A stretch of 64,000 nt of DNA from CAYUYV01 sp050331455 (GCA_050331455.1 JBHJGV010000027.1:124001-188000), one strand, 5' to 3'; shown: positions 24,514-33,511, counted from the first letter of the stretch. Notes: generated from the letters alone by a model not told the origin. A program made the numbers and translations.

Positions 24514-27138
24514 ATGACGTTGCAGGACTATTTGCGGGGGGCCGCGGCGCTTTCGATCCTCATGGCCTCCACATCGGCCATGGCCCAGGATGCGGCGCCG
24601 GATGTGGTTGAGGAACCCGACGTCACCGAAGTGGCGGCCCAGGATATCGATGACGTGGTCTTCGTCACCGGCACGCGCCAGCGCGGGCGTACCGTGGCGG
24701 ACTCGCCCGTGCCCGTCGATGTGTTCGGCGTAAGCGACATCGAAGACGTCTCCTTCACGGACACGAACAATATCCTCCAGACCCTGGTGCCGTCCTTTTC
24801 GGTCGGACGCCAGCCCATCTCCGACGGGGGCACCTTCGTCCGTCCGGCGGCCCTGCGCGGTCTGCCCACGGACAAGACGCTTGTGCTGGTGAACTCCAAG
24901 CGGCGGCACCGGGCGGCCCTGGTCCAGATCGGCGGCTCAGGCACGCAGGGGCCAGACATTGCCACCATCCCGTTCATTGCCCTCAAGAATATTGAGGTAC
25001 TGAGGGATGGGGCATCGGCCCAATACGGGTCTGACGCCATCGCCGGCGTGATCAACTTCAATCTCCAGGACGCGACCGAAGGCATCACCCTGATCAGCCA
25101 GGTGGGTCAGTTCTATGCCGGTGACGGCTTCGACTATCTGCTGACCGGCAATGTCGGTCTGCCCCTGGGTGACAGCGGCTTCTTCAATGCCTCCTTCGAA
25201 TACACCCAGGCGGACCAGACCATCCGGGCCGAGCAGTATTGCGAATCCTTTTTCTGCGTTCCGGAATTCGCCGCACTGCCCGGAAACGAGGCCTATGCCG
25301 CCGCTGTCAGCCGGGCCAGCCTGACCAGTGACATCGTGCAACCCTGGGGCCGTCCGAATTCGGAAGCGTTTCGCACATTCGTGAATATGGGTTACACCTT
25401 CAGTGCAGCCGCCGAGGCCTACGGTTTTGCCAATTATTCCTGGAGCGAGTCCGACGGCAGCTTCTTTTATCGCTTCCCGAACAATGGAACGATCGAGGAT
25501 CTGCGCCTGGAGGACGGATCGATCTACAGCCCGCTGGAGATCTTCCCCGGCGGCTTCACACCTCGCTTCTCGGGCATCGTGGTCGATTATTCGGGCGTGG
25601 CCGGCCTGCGCGGCGAGTTCGATGTGGGCTTCACCTATGATTTGAGCTTCCGCTTCGGGCATAGCGAAATTCAGTACACGTTGATGAATACGATCAACCC
25701 GTCCCTCGGCCCGGCCACGCCCACCTCCTTCCGTCCCGGCGATCTGATCAACGAGGAACTCCAGCTCCAGGGTGATTTCACACAACCCTTCGATGTGGGT
25801 CTGGCGAGCCCGCTGCTTGTGGCCTTCGGCGTCAGCTATCTGGAGGAGAGCTACGAAGTCGTGGAGGGTGAGCCCGCCTCCTTCGAGGCCGGTCCCTTCG
25901 CCACGCCGGATCCCTTCGGCTTTTGCAACGATGACGGCACACCCACCATGGCGGGTGCGGATATTGCCGATCTGAACTGCGCCGATCCGAACGATCCGGT
26001 GTTCCAGGTCGTCGGCGTGGGCTCGAACGGTTTTCCCGGCTACTCACCCCAGTTCTCGGATGTCTTCGAGCGGGACAGCTATGCCTTCTATGTCGATCTG
26101 AGTACGGATGTGACCGACCGGCTGTTCGTGCAGGCCTCCGCCCGGTATGAGAGCTATTCGGACCAGGAGGACGACGTTTTCATCTACAAGCTCGCCGCCC
26201 AGTACGACTTGTTCGACAGGCTGTCCGTCCGCGGATCCGTCGGCACGGGCTTCCGGGCGCCCACCCCGGGCCAGCAGGGCACGACCAATGTGTCCACGCG
26301 CTTGCCCGACGGGGTGCCCGTCGCCACGGGCCTGTTCCCGGCCAACAGTGCCGTTGCCGAGGCCCTCGGTGCAACGCCCCTCGAACCTGAGGAGTCCACC
26401 AGCTTTGCCGCCGGACTCGTGGGCAGCATCTGGGACATCAACTTCACGCTGGACTTTTACCGCATCAATCTGCGGGACCGGGTCAACGCCATCTCCACGA
26501 TCACCGTGGTCGATGACTGCGATCCGTCTACGCCGGAAATCGACACCGGGTGCCTGGGCTTCCGGGGCAATCTGATCGATGCGGGCGTCGTGGGGGCCGA
26601 GTCCATCGGCGGGGTGTTCTACTTCACCAACGCTTTCGACACGGTCACCCAGGGCTTCGATTTCGTTGCCACCTATACCCGGCAGTGGGAAACCGCCGGC
26701 GACACGGACTTCACCCTGTCCGTGAACTATAACCAGACCGAATTCGACGGCGAGGTGTCAGACCTCTTCAATGCGGAAAGTCAATTCGACTTCGAAAACG
26801 GGCTGCCCGATTGGCGTGCCATCCTGACGGCACGGCACATGTGGGACGACTGGATCTTCCTGGGGCGGTTGAACTATTTCGGCGGCTATGAGCAGTCCAA
26901 CGGAGGCGGGACGATCACCCAGGTCCAGGAGTTTTCGCCGGAAGTATTTGTCGATCTGGAGGGCACTTATGTCGTCAACGACACCTATCGCCTGAGCCTC
27001 GGCGTGCGGAACCTGTTCGACAATTTCCCGGACAAGGGAACCATCGGCGAAACCTGCTGTGGACGGATCTACCGGTCCGACTCCATCGTGGACTGGCAGG
27101 GCGGCTATTACTATTTTAGGGCAACGGCCACGTTCTGA
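24514..27138 (+). CDS. TonB-dependent outer-membrane receptor
   Basis: An 874-residue TonB-dependent transporter. Signal peptide MTLQDYLRGAAALSILMAS, cleavage near AMA|QDAA. The plug starts at DDVVFVTGTRQRGRTVADSP, contains RPAALRGLPTDKTLVLVNSK and the conserved GASAQYGSDAIAGVINF. The barrel ends ...GGYYYFRATATF with the terminal Phe needed for outer-membrane insertion; YRLSLGVRNLFDNFPDKG is the typical penultimate block. Start ATG at 24514 has GAGGAG six bases before it. It is smaller than, and only distantly similar to, the receptor at 13231-16356, so the two probably take different ligands. Two hairpins follow. Confidence 0.93.
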   Translation: MTLQDYLRGAAALSILMASTSAMAQDAAPDVVEEPDVTEVAAQDIDDVVFVTGTRQRGRTVADSPVPVDVFGVSDIEDVSFTDTNNILQTLVPSFSVGRQPISDGGTFVRPAALRGLPTDKTLVLVNSKRRHRAALVQIGGSGTQGPDIATIPFIALKNIEVLRDGASAQYGSDAIAGVINFNLQDATEGITLISQVGQFYAGDGFDYLLTGNVGLPLGDSGFFNASFEYTQADQTIRAEQYCESFFCVPEFAALPGNEAYAAAVSRASLTSDIVQPWGRPNSEAFRTFVNMGYTFSAAAEAYGFANYSWSESDGSFFYRFPNNGTIEDLRLEDGSIYSPLEIFPGGFTPRFSGIVVDYSGVAGLRGEFDVGFTYDLSFRFGHSEIQYTLMNTINPSLGPATPTSFRPGDLINEELQLQGDFTQPFDVGLASPLLVAFGVSYLEESYEVVEGEPASFEAGPFATPDPFGFCNDDGTPTMAGADIADLNCADPNDPVFQVVGVGSNGFPGYSPQFSDVFERDSYAFYVDLSTDVTDRLFVQASARYESYSDQEDDVFIYKLAAQYDLFDRLSVRGSVGTGFRAPTPGQQGTTNVSTRLPDGVPVATGLFPANSAVAEALGATPLEPEESTSFAAGLVGSIWDINFTLDFYRINLRDRVNAISTITVVDDCDPSTPEIDTGCLGFRGNLIDAGVVGAESIGGVFYFTNAFDTVTQGFDFVATYTRQWETAGDTDFTLSVNYNQTEFDGEVSDLFNAESQFDFENGLPDWRAILTARHMWDDWIFLGRLNYFGGYEQSNGGGTITQVQEFSPEVFVDLEGTYVVNDTYRLSLGVRNLFDNFPDKGTIGETCCGRIYRSDSIVDWQGGYYYFRATATF

Positions 27139-27158
27139 TCCGACCCAACCAAGATCCG

Positions 27159-27229
27159 TTTCCCTGGCCTTTGGCCAGGGAAACGCCCGTGACGGCCCGG
27201 CCTGCCCCCCAACAGGCCGGGCCGTTGCG
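27159..27229. terminator. Double hairpin between convergent genes
   Basis: Two perfect hairpins lie between the receptor and dcd: an 11-pair stem 27159-27169/27173-27183 with loop TTT, and a 12-pair stem 27193-27204/27213-27224 with an eight-base loop. T-runs are short, but the arrangement suits bidirectional termination. Confidence 0.7.
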
Positions 27230-27295
27230 TCTTGGGGCCCATGGCCCCAGAGGGCTTCGTCGCCTTGATCCTGACAATGACGACAGCGCGCTTGA

Positions 27296-28441
27296 TCACT
27301 CCGCTCGGAAATGCTTCGACAGCTTGAGGCCCTGGCGCTGGTAGTGGGAGCCGATATCGGTTCCGTATAGACGGTCTGGCTTTGCGACCATCGGCTCATA
27401 GAGGAGGCGCCCGACCACCTGCCCATGGTCGAGCACGAAGGGCACTTCCCGGCTGCGCACTTCCAGCACGGCGCGGCTGCCGGAGCCGCCGGCCCCCTGA
27501 TTGCCGAAGCCCGGATCGAAAAACCCGGCATAATGCACGCGGAACTCCCCCATCAGGGGGTCGAAGGGCACCATTTCGGCGGCGTGGTCGGGTGGGATAT
27601 GCACGCTCTCCCGCGACGCCAAAATATAGAACTCGTCCGGATCGAGAATAAGCCCCTGGCCGGCGTCAGGCCGCACGGGATCCCAGAAATGCGAAGGATC
27701 ATAGGCCTCCTTCCGATCCACATCGATCAGCCCGGCATGTCGCTTGGCGCGGTATCCCACCACGCCCGACGCGCCGGCGGCGCCTGCAAGATCCACACTG
27801 AGATAGAGCCCCTGGTCGATCAGGGCATCGCCGTCCACAAGACCCTCGACCTCGTGCAGCCGGCGCAGATTGGCATCGCCGAAGCGCGGATTTCCCCGGC
27901 GCAGGCGCAACTGGTTGAGCCGTGAGCCCGTCCGAACCAGAATGCTGAATGTGCGTGGGCTGATTTCCGCGTAAAGCGGCCCCCGGTATCCGGCTTCGAC
28001 CCGATCGAAGGCACCGGTGCCGTCGGTGATCAGGCGCGTGAACACATCAAGACGCCCCGTGGAGCTTTTCGGATTGGCGATCCCGGAGATGCGGGCGGAA
28101 AGTTTGAGCCGCTCGCACAGGGGAACAAGATAGACGCAGCCGGTCTCCAGCACCGCCCCTTCGGTCAGATCCATGCGGTGCATCGTGAATTCGGCAAGGC
28201 GCTCCTCGACCGTGACGCCGGGGCCGGGCAGAAAACTCGCCCGGATCCGGTAGGCCACGGCCCCGAGACGCAGATCGAGGCTTGCGGGCTGGATCTGATC
28301 GGACTCAAACGCGGGCGCCGCTGCGATCTCTCCGGCGAGGGTCAAAGCGCGCAGGCCTTGGTCGGGAATGATGCCGCTCTGGCGTCCCTCGCCCGCCGGC
28401 TCGGCCGCCTGTTCCGTGGTGGGAGGATCCGTTTCGGTCAT
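27296..28441 (-). CDS. dcd: dCTP deaminase, long alphaproteobacterial form
   Basis: A 381-residue enzyme that deaminates dCTP to dUTP for thymidylate synthesis. It is about twice the usual length because the dUTPase-like fold is duplicated. The first half has IQPASLDLRLG (about 50-60), LETGCVYLVPL, IANPKSSTGRLDVFTRLITDG and GYRGPLYAEISPRTF, which carry the nucleotide-binding and catalytic residues of the family; the second half repeats the fold (ILDPDEFYILASRE, FDPGFGNQG). This form is typical of alphaproteobacteria. The N-terminal 20 residues are a low-complexity extension, so a later start near the GIIPDQGLRAL segment cannot be excluded. It follows the GDYXXLXY gene by nine bases and is probably co-transcribed. 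Confidence 0.88.
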   Translation of the reverse strand: MTETDPPTTEQAAEPAGEGRQSGIIPDQGLRALTLAGEIAAAPAFESDQIQPASLDLRLGAVAYRIRASFLPGPGVTVEERLAEFTMHRMDLTEGAVLETGCVYLVPLCERLKLSARISGIANPKSSTGRLDVFTRLITDGTGAFDRVEAGYRGPLYAEISPRTFSILVRTGSRLNQLRLRRGNPRFGDANLRRLHEVEGLVDGDALIDQGLYLSVDLAGAAGASGVVGYRAKRHAGLIDVDRKEAYDPSHFWDPVRPDAGQGLILDPDEFYILASRESVHIPPDHAAEMVPFDPLMGEFRVHYAGFFDPGFGNQGAGGSGSRAVLEVRSREVPFVLDHGQVVGRLLYEPMVAKPDRLYGTDIGSHYQRQGLKLSKHFRAE

Positions 28442-28450
28442 GGTCGTCCG

Positions 28451-29041
28451 TTACCAGAGCGTCTGGTCGTAGCGGCGTTCGCCGTCGAGTACGAGGCCCT
28501 TGATCAGGGCCCGGCCCGAGGACGGCACGGAGAGGATGAGGCGCAGGGCCTGGTCCTCGTCGGCGGTGCGCATGCGTCGTTCCAGGGCCAGCGCCGTTTC
28601 AGGCGCTGCGAAATAGGCGGAAATGCCGTAATCGACCGAAATCATATAGGCCGTGCCGTCGGCATTGGTCACGTTGGGGCAATAGGATCCCCGGGCACGC
28701 CCGCGCAGGACCACGCGCCGGGCGCCGGGCGCTATCGCGGGCGCGCGCAGACCCAACCCGACCGGGCGCCAGTCGTCGCTGCCGTCCGCATCCTCAAGGG
28801 TCACGAACAGGGGCTGGCCGTGATCGATGCAGTCCGCAAGGAAACCCGAGGCGTCGAAGCGGGAGAACGGGTATGCCAGACGCACATAATTGCCCCGAAA
28901 CAGGGAGCGGGGATCGACAGGCCGGGTCTTCACGACGATTTCCTGGCCCCTTGTGAGGTCCCAGGCATAGCCGGCGATCATGGCGCCCAGGAGCATGACC
29001 TGGGCCACGGCCAAAAGGGTGATCCGCAGGGTGCGTCCCAT
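28451..29041 (-). CDS. GDYXXLXY-domain membrane-anchored protein
   Basis: A 196-residue protein with one N-terminal membrane segment (LLAVAQVMLLGAMIAGYAW) and an external domain starting with the family signature in the form FRGNYVRLAYPF (usual GDYVxLxY). Such proteins (PF14345) regularly follow DUF2157 membrane proteins, as here: its ATG at 29041 overlaps the TGA of the upstream gene by one base. Function of the family is unknown; the pair may form a membrane complex. A GTG at 29044 is an alternative start. Confidence 0.8.
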   Translation of the reverse strand: MGRTLRITLLAVAQVMLLGAMIAGYAWDLTRGQEIVVKTRPVDPRSLFRGNYVRLAYPFSRFDASGFLADCIDHGQPLFVTLEDADGSDDWRPVGLGLRAPAIAPGARRVVLRGRARGSYCPNVTNADGTAYMISVDYGISAYFAAPETALALERRMRTADEDQALRLILSVPSSGRALIKGLVLDGERRYDQTLW

Positions 29042-30327
29042 CACGATCCCCCCCCTTCCCCGCCCCGATCCTTCATCCCGGGATCAGCCTGTTCCGGTGG
29101 CAGCCAGCGTTTCGAGACCGCCGATAAGGCAACGCTGAGGGCAACGAACACCGCGCCGCCCACCCCGAAGAGCAAGGCCGTTTCGATGAGGGATCCGAAG
29201 GTCCGGAAATAGGTCACCAACAGACCGGCCGTGAAGGTCAGCAGACTGAAATTGATCATGACAGGCCAGCGGCGGAACACGCCGAAGGCGAGCGCCAGCA
29301 CCACCCCGAGCCAGAACACGGCGACATGGAGCAGGGGCACCGGCGTCAACGCCGTTGCGCCATGGATGAGGGCGAGGCCCCCCAGCGCGCCAGCTTCCGG
29401 CATGGACAAACGCCCGCGTGCCGCGCCGAGGGCGGCAAGCGCCGCGGTCAGCGCGCCCAGCAGGAGGAAGGGCAAGGGCGTGAAATCAAGGTCCTTGTAA
29501 CCGGCCAGCCAGGCCAGATAGTCGGCGCAAGACAGGCCAAGAAAGGCCGCGATCGCATAAACCGTAATGATCCGGCCGATCCGCCCCCCGGCGGCGAAGG
29601 CGCCCGCGAGAATGACCAGGGCCAAAAGGGCGTAGGCGCCGAGGTCGAAAGGCATGCCCGGGGTCTGCTCAAGACCCGGCGAGGAGCGGCCGATCCAGAA
29701 AAACAGGGCGAGCACCGAAAGATGGGCGCCGGACCACCAGTTCAGGCGAACCGCCAGAACCGCAGAAGCCATCCAGTAAGGCAGATAGGCCCAATGCACC
29801 GCGTTCTGAGGACTGTCGGAGGCGGCCACATGGGTCCACAGGGCGCCGAGCACGAGACCTGCCCCGAGGGCAGTGCGTGAGGGCACAAGAACGGCCGCTC
29901 CGAGGGCGCCGATGCCCCACAGCATGATCCCGCCCGGAAAATCGGCATTGAAATGGTAGGTCTGGCCCACCAGCATGATGGCTGCGCCGAACAGGCCCAC
30001 GGCCAGCAGCACGGCGGCCTGGGCAAGACGCTCCTTGCCCTGGGCGAACAAGAGGGCGCTGAGCCCATGGGCCGCGACCAGGGCGAGGCCGATCGTGCCG
30101 AGGCGCGCGAGCTTGGGCAGGTCCTCCCAATTGGCCGCCACGAAGGTAACGGCCGCGGCGGCGGTCAACACGGCGCCGAGCAGGCCCAGCCAGTCAGACA
30201 GGGGGCGGCCCGTGTCCCGTTGCAGATCCTCAAGAATGGCCGTTTTCTGCTGGGCGGTCAGGAAGCCGGCTGCTTCCCAGCGCTCCAGATCCGCGGTGAC
30301 CTGCGATTTGTATAGCGGAGGCCGCAT
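29041..30327 (-). CDS. DUF2157 polytopic membrane protein
   Basis: A 428-residue inner-membrane protein. A soluble N-terminal part (about 1-50, VTADLERWEAAGFLTAQQ) with the DUF2157 pattern is followed by about twelve hydrophobic helices, starting at SDWLGLLGAVLTAAAAVTFVAANWEDLP. The C-terminus is short and charged. The ATG at 30327 is chosen because AAAGGAG lies upstream; longer frames run into the GC-rich repeat region and would add an unlikely Trp/Ala/Gly-rich extension. It heads the unit DUF2157-GDYXXLXY-dcd. Role unknown in the family. Confidence 0.8.
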   Translation of the reverse strand: MRPPLYKSQVTADLERWEAAGFLTAQQKTAILEDLQRDTGRPLSDWLGLLGAVLTAAAAVTFVAANWEDLPKLARLGTIGLALVAAHGLSALLFAQGKERLAQAAVLLAVGLFGAAIMLVGQTYHFNADFPGGIMLWGIGALGAAVLVPSRTALGAGLVLGALWTHVAASDSPQNAVHWAYLPYWMASAVLAVRLNWWSGAHLSVLALFFWIGRSSPGLEQTPGMPFDLGAYALLALVILAGAFAAGGRIGRIITVYAIAAFLGLSCADYLAWLAGYKDLDFTPLPFLLLGALTAALAALGAARGRLSMPEAGALGGLALIHGATALTPVPLLHVAVFWLGVVLALAFGVFRRWPVMINFSLLTFTAGLLVTYFRTFGSLIETALLFGVGGAVFVALSVALSAVSKRWLPPEQADPGMKDRGGEGGGS

Positions 30328-30427
30328 GGGCCCGGCTCCTTTTGTGTCCGTGCAGCCGGCCCGATCTTTCCAAGGCGGCGGCCGAATCAGCAGGGGTGAT
30401 GTGGCGCAAGACATAACACCGGCCCCC

Positions 30428-30469
30428 GCCCATGCCCACGGCCTTCCGGCCCATGCCCATGGCCTTCGG
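30428..30469. repeat. Tandem duplication, 21-base unit
   Basis: Two adjacent 21-base copies (30428-30448 and 30449-30469) agree at 19 positions; both begin GCCCATGCCCA. They lie in the 383-base divergent gap between the DUF2157 gene and metZ. Confidence 0.85.
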
Positions 30470-30527
30470 GCCCCGCGACGGCCGTCCGCTCTTGACGCCG
30501 CCGGTGCCGCGACCGTTTTATTTCCAT

Positions 30528-30645
30528 GCGGGGCGATTTGTGCCGGCCGGCTTGCGGCCCCGTGCAGCCCTCCCTGCGCAGCCACGCCCCGCTTTCGGGG
30601 CCGGCGCGGCGCCCGGGGCTGAGGAAACCGCTAAAAGGCCGGGGC
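30528..30645 (+). promoter_or_regulatory. Probable SAM-II-type riboswitch with enlarged insertion, metZ leader
   Basis: CGGGGC (30529-30534) pairs with GCCCCG (30557-30562); the loop carries GATTTG (30535-30540), then CCGGCC and GGCTTGC. This order matches my memory of the alphaproteobacterial SAM-II (metA) aptamer. The downstream element GCTAAAAGG is at 30630-30638, and GGCCGG (30637-30642) can pair with the loop CCGGCC (30543-30548), giving the H-type pseudoknot topology of SAM-II. Between the halves lies about 60 bases with its own hairpins, where known examples have about ten. The expected pairing of GATTTG with the bases before GCTAAA is imperfect (TTT/AAA only). It sits before O-succinylhomoserine sulfhydrylase, a classic SAM-II target. 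Confidence 0.5.
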
Positions 30646-30710
30646 CAGGATCCCTTCGTGCCACGGGCCCCGCGCACCCTACGCACCAATGCCACCAAGG
30701 GAACTGACCA

Positions 30711-31919
30711 TTGTCCGACTGCACGTCCCCCTCCGCCCGCCTCGATCCCACCCCGTCCACCCGGCTGCTGCGCTGCGGCCCGGCCCGCACGCCGTTCGGC
30801 GAGACAGCCGAAGCCCTTTTCATGACGTCAGGCTTTGTCTATGAGACCGCGGAGGAGGCATCCGCCCGTTTTGCCGGTGAAGCGGATGGCTACATGTATT
30901 CGCGCTACGACAATCCCACCGTGGATATGTTCGAGCAGCGTATGGCCCTGCTGGAGGGTGCCGAAAAGGGCGCCGCGACCGCAAGCGGCATGGCGGCCAT
31001 GACTGCGAGCCTGCTGTGCCATTTGACCCAGGGAGACCATGTGGTCGCGGGCCGGGCCCTGTTCGGCTCCTGCCGGGTGGTCATCGAGCAGATCCTGCCG
31101 CGCTTCGGGATCACCCACACCCTGGTCGACGGCACGGATCTCGATGCCTGGCGCGGGGCGGTGCGCCCTGAAACCAAGGCCTTTTTCCTGGAGACCCCGT
31201 CGAATCCCACCTTGGAGATCATCGATCTGGCGGCCGTTGCCGACATCGCCCATGGCGCGGGGGGCCGGCTGATTGTGGACAATGTCTTTGCCACGCCCGT
31301 CCTGCAGCGCCCCATGGACCTCGGCGCCGATGTGGTCTTTTACTCCGCCACTAAGCATGTCGACGGCCAAGGGCGATGCCTGGGCGGCATTGTTTTGTCG
31401 TCTGAGGATTTCTACCGGGACCATTTGCAGTCGTTCCTGCGCAATACCGGTCCTTCGATGAGCCCGTTCAATGCCTGGGTTCTCGCCAAAGGGCTCGAAA
31501 CCCTGTCCCTGCGTGTGGACCGCCAGAGCGAGCATGCCGCCCGGGTCGCCGAGGGACTGACCGGCCGCGCCGGCATCACGCGCGTGTTGTATCCTGGACG
31601 CACGGACCATCCCCAGCACGCCCTCGCGTCGCGGCAGATGCGCGCGGGGGGCACGCTGCTGGCCTTTGAAGTGGCCGGGGGGACGCCGGCGGCGTTCCGC
31701 ATGATGAACCGGCTTCAAATCATTGATATTTCCAACAATCTCGGGGACACGAAGAGCCTGATCACCCATCCCGCCACGACGACCCACCGAAAGCTGAGCC
31801 AGCAGGACCGGGATGTCCTTGGGATTTCGGACGGCGTCTTACGCCTTTCGGTGGGGCTTGAAGACCCTCAAGATCTGATCGACGATCTGACCCAGGCCCT
31901 CTCGGGCGCCCGGTCTTGA
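30711..31919 (+). CDS. metZ: O-succinylhomoserine sulfhydrylase
   Basis: A 402-residue PLP enzyme of the Cys/Met metabolism family that makes homocysteine from O-succinylhomoserine and sulfide in methionine synthesis. The PLP-binding Lys is Lys215 in FYSATKHVDGQG; YSRYDNPT (63-70), ETPSNPTLEI (161-170) and the end block SLITHPATTTHRKL, then RLSVGLEDPQDLI, are family signatures; the GQGRCLGG form after the lysine favours MetZ over MetB. The start is a TTG at 30711 with AAGGGA eight bases upstream; the only nearby ATG (30689) is in another frame. A SAM-II-like leader precedes it, so methionine/SAM feedback is likely. Confidence 0.92.
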   Translation: MSDCTSPSARLDPTPSTRLLRCGPARTPFGETAEALFMTSGFVYETAEEASARFAGEADGYMYSRYDNPTVDMFEQRMALLEGAEKGAATASGMAAMTASLLCHLTQGDHVVAGRALFGSCRVVIEQILPRFGITHTLVDGTDLDAWRGAVRPETKAFFLETPSNPTLEIIDLAAVADIAHGAGGRLIVDNVFATPVLQRPMDLGADVVFYSATKHVDGQGRCLGGIVLSSEDFYRDHLQSFLRNTGPSMSPFNAWVLAKGLETLSLRVDRQSEHAARVAEGLTGRAGITRVLYPGRTDHPQHALASRQMRAGGTLLAFEVAGGTPAAFRMMNRLQIIDISNNLGDTKSLITHPATTTHRKLSQQDRDVLGISDGVLRLSVGLEDPQDLIDDLTQALSGARS

Positions 31920-32015
31920 TGCGCTCCGTTTTAAGACCAAATCGCGACGACGTGCGTCGGCTACGCGGCACGCCTTGCCGCCTGAGGTCCGTCTTCTTGG
32001 ACCCGCGCGGACAGA

Positions 32016-32089
32016 CCTTTGCCAATGTCAGCCTTTGCCAATGTCAGCCTTTGTCAATGTCAGCCGTTGCCACTATCAGCCAATGTGAG
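32016..32089. repeat. Tandem repeat, 16-base unit, about 4.6 copies, in the apaG leader
   Basis: CCTTTGCCAATGTCAG is found exactly at 32016-32031 and 32032-32047, with one change at 32048-32063, a degenerate copy at 32064-32079, and a partial copy to 32089. The array ends eight bases before the apaG ATG and so takes up the whole ribosome-binding neighbourhood. Confidence 0.92.
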
Positions 32090-32097
32090 ATGGGAAC

Positions 32098-32505
32098 ATG
32101 CGAAGTCCCGGCCAATACACCGCCCTGACACGGGGCATCCGCATTGATGTCGAGCCCACCTTCCTGCCTGATCGGTCGACCCCGGATCGACATCATTTCC
32201 TTTGGGCCTATCGGGTGCGGATCGAGAATCAGGGTGGGGAGACCATTCAATTGCGCAGCCGCCATTGGCGCATCACGGACGCGAACGGTTTGAACCAGGA
32301 TGTTCAGGGCCCCGGCGTCGTGGGTGAAGAACCCGTGATCCCACCGGGCGAAACGTTTGAATATGTGAGTGCGGCCCCGCTTGCTACACCGTCCGGGATC
32401 ATGCGCGGCAGCTACGGAATGGAAACAGCCGCAGGGGAAGCCTTCGAGGCCCAGATCCCGGCTTTTTCCCTCGACAGCCCCCATGATCACAGACGCCCTA
32501 ACTGA
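32098..32505 (+). CDS. apaG: ApaG-family protein
   Basis: A 135-residue single-domain ApaG protein with a fibronectin-III-like beta sandwich. Family motifs are FLWAYRVRIENQGGETIQLR (about 34-53), RHWRITDANG, GPGVVGEEPVIPPGE and the closing GIMRGSYGMET. ApaG is linked to Co2+/Mg2+ homeostasis and stress in enterobacteria; the molecular role in alphaproteobacteria is not established. The ATG at 32098 has only a weak GATGGGAA site, and a 16-base tandem repeat array lies directly before it. It follows metZ by 178 bases on the same strand, a common neighbourhood in alphaproteobacteria. Confidence 0.9.
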   Translation: MRSPGQYTALTRGIRIDVEPTFLPDRSTPDRHHFLWAYRVRIENQGGETIQLRSRHWRITDANGLNQDVQGPGVVGEEPVIPPGETFEYVSAAPLATPSGIMRGSYGMETAAGEAFEAQIPAFSLDSPHDHRRPN

Positions 32506-32761
32506 TACCGCCTGCCTCCCGGTTCCCGCCCTTCGCCGTGGTGCAAAGAAGGGATCAGGGCTCCATCCATCTGGGCAAGACCTGACCGCGCTCCCATATA
32601 TCTATGCTGTGGCGCCGCTCCGGATGATTGGTGGGGGGATGAGTCCCTTCCCATCGGACAGTCCGAATTCATTCAAGGGTTGATCCGTTCCCAAAGGGGC
32701 TTGCGGAGAGGCGGCATGACCCGTTTCTGGTCAGAAAAAAAGACGAAAACAGGAGACACAC

Positions 32762-33424
32762 ATGGCGAGCGATCTGGCCGTCCAAGATACTCGAGCCCCT
32801 CGCGATGCGGAGCCTGCGCCGACGGCCGGACAGGACGGGCGCCCGTCCCGCAATGACGCCGAGGCTGCCGTCCGCACCCTGCTGCGTTGGGCAGGCGATG
32901 ATCCGGACCGGGAAGGCCTGCTGGACACACCGTCGCGGGTTGCCCGCGCTTTCGAGGACTGGTTCCGCGGCTATGGAGAAGACCCGGAGGACTTCCTCAA
33001 GCGCACTTTCGAAGAAGTCGAGGGCTATGACGAGATGGTGACGCTCAAGGATATTCGCTTTGAGTCCCATTGCGAGCATCACCTGGCGCCGATCATCGGC
33101 AAGGCCCATGTGGCCTATCTGCCGCGCAACAAGGTCGTTGGCATTTCAAAGCTTGCCCGGGTGGTCGAGACCTATGCCCGCCGGCTTCAGGTCCAGGAGA
33201 AATTGACCGCCCAGATCGCCAACTGCATCCAGACGGTGCTGGAGCCGGACGGAGTCGCCGTGGTGCTGGAAGGCGCGCACCAATGCATGACCACCCGCGG
33301 CGTGCACAAGCCCGGCGTCACCATGGTGACCAGCACCATGCTGGGCGAGTTCCGCAAGAACCCCCTCACCCGCCGGGAGTTCCTGACGCTGATCGGCAAT
33401 CCCTCCTCCAGTTTCGATGGCTGA
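32762..33424 (+). CDS. folE: GTP cyclohydrolase I
   Basis: A 220-residue enzyme that converts GTP to 7,8-dihydroneopterin triphosphate, the first step of folate synthesis. Zinc and active-site residues are visible in SHCEHHLAPIIGKAHVAY and in GAHQCMTTRGV (Cys and His ligands), with GISKLARVVETYARRLQVQE between them and PLTRREFL at the end. The first 30 residues are a variable extension. AGGAGA lies shortly before the ATG. The 256-base gap upstream of it, after apaG, contains nothing I recognise apart from the leader. Confidence 0.96.
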   Translation: MASDLAVQDTRAPRDAEPAPTAGQDGRPSRNDAEAAVRTLLRWAGDDPDREGLLDTPSRVARAFEDWFRGYGEDPEDFLKRTFEEVEGYDEMVTLKDIRFESHCEHHLAPIIGKAHVAYLPRNKVVGISKLARVVETYARRLQVQEKLTAQIANCIQTVLEPDGVAVVLEGAHQCMTTRGVHKPGVTMVTSTMLGEFRKNPLTRREFLTLIGNPSSSFDG

Positions 33425-33511
33425 GGCGGGCGGCCGCGAGCGCGGTGTGATTGACGCGCCCGCCGGGGCGCCTTAAGCCACCCTCACTCTTGCTCTTGAG
33501 GATCCGCGCCC

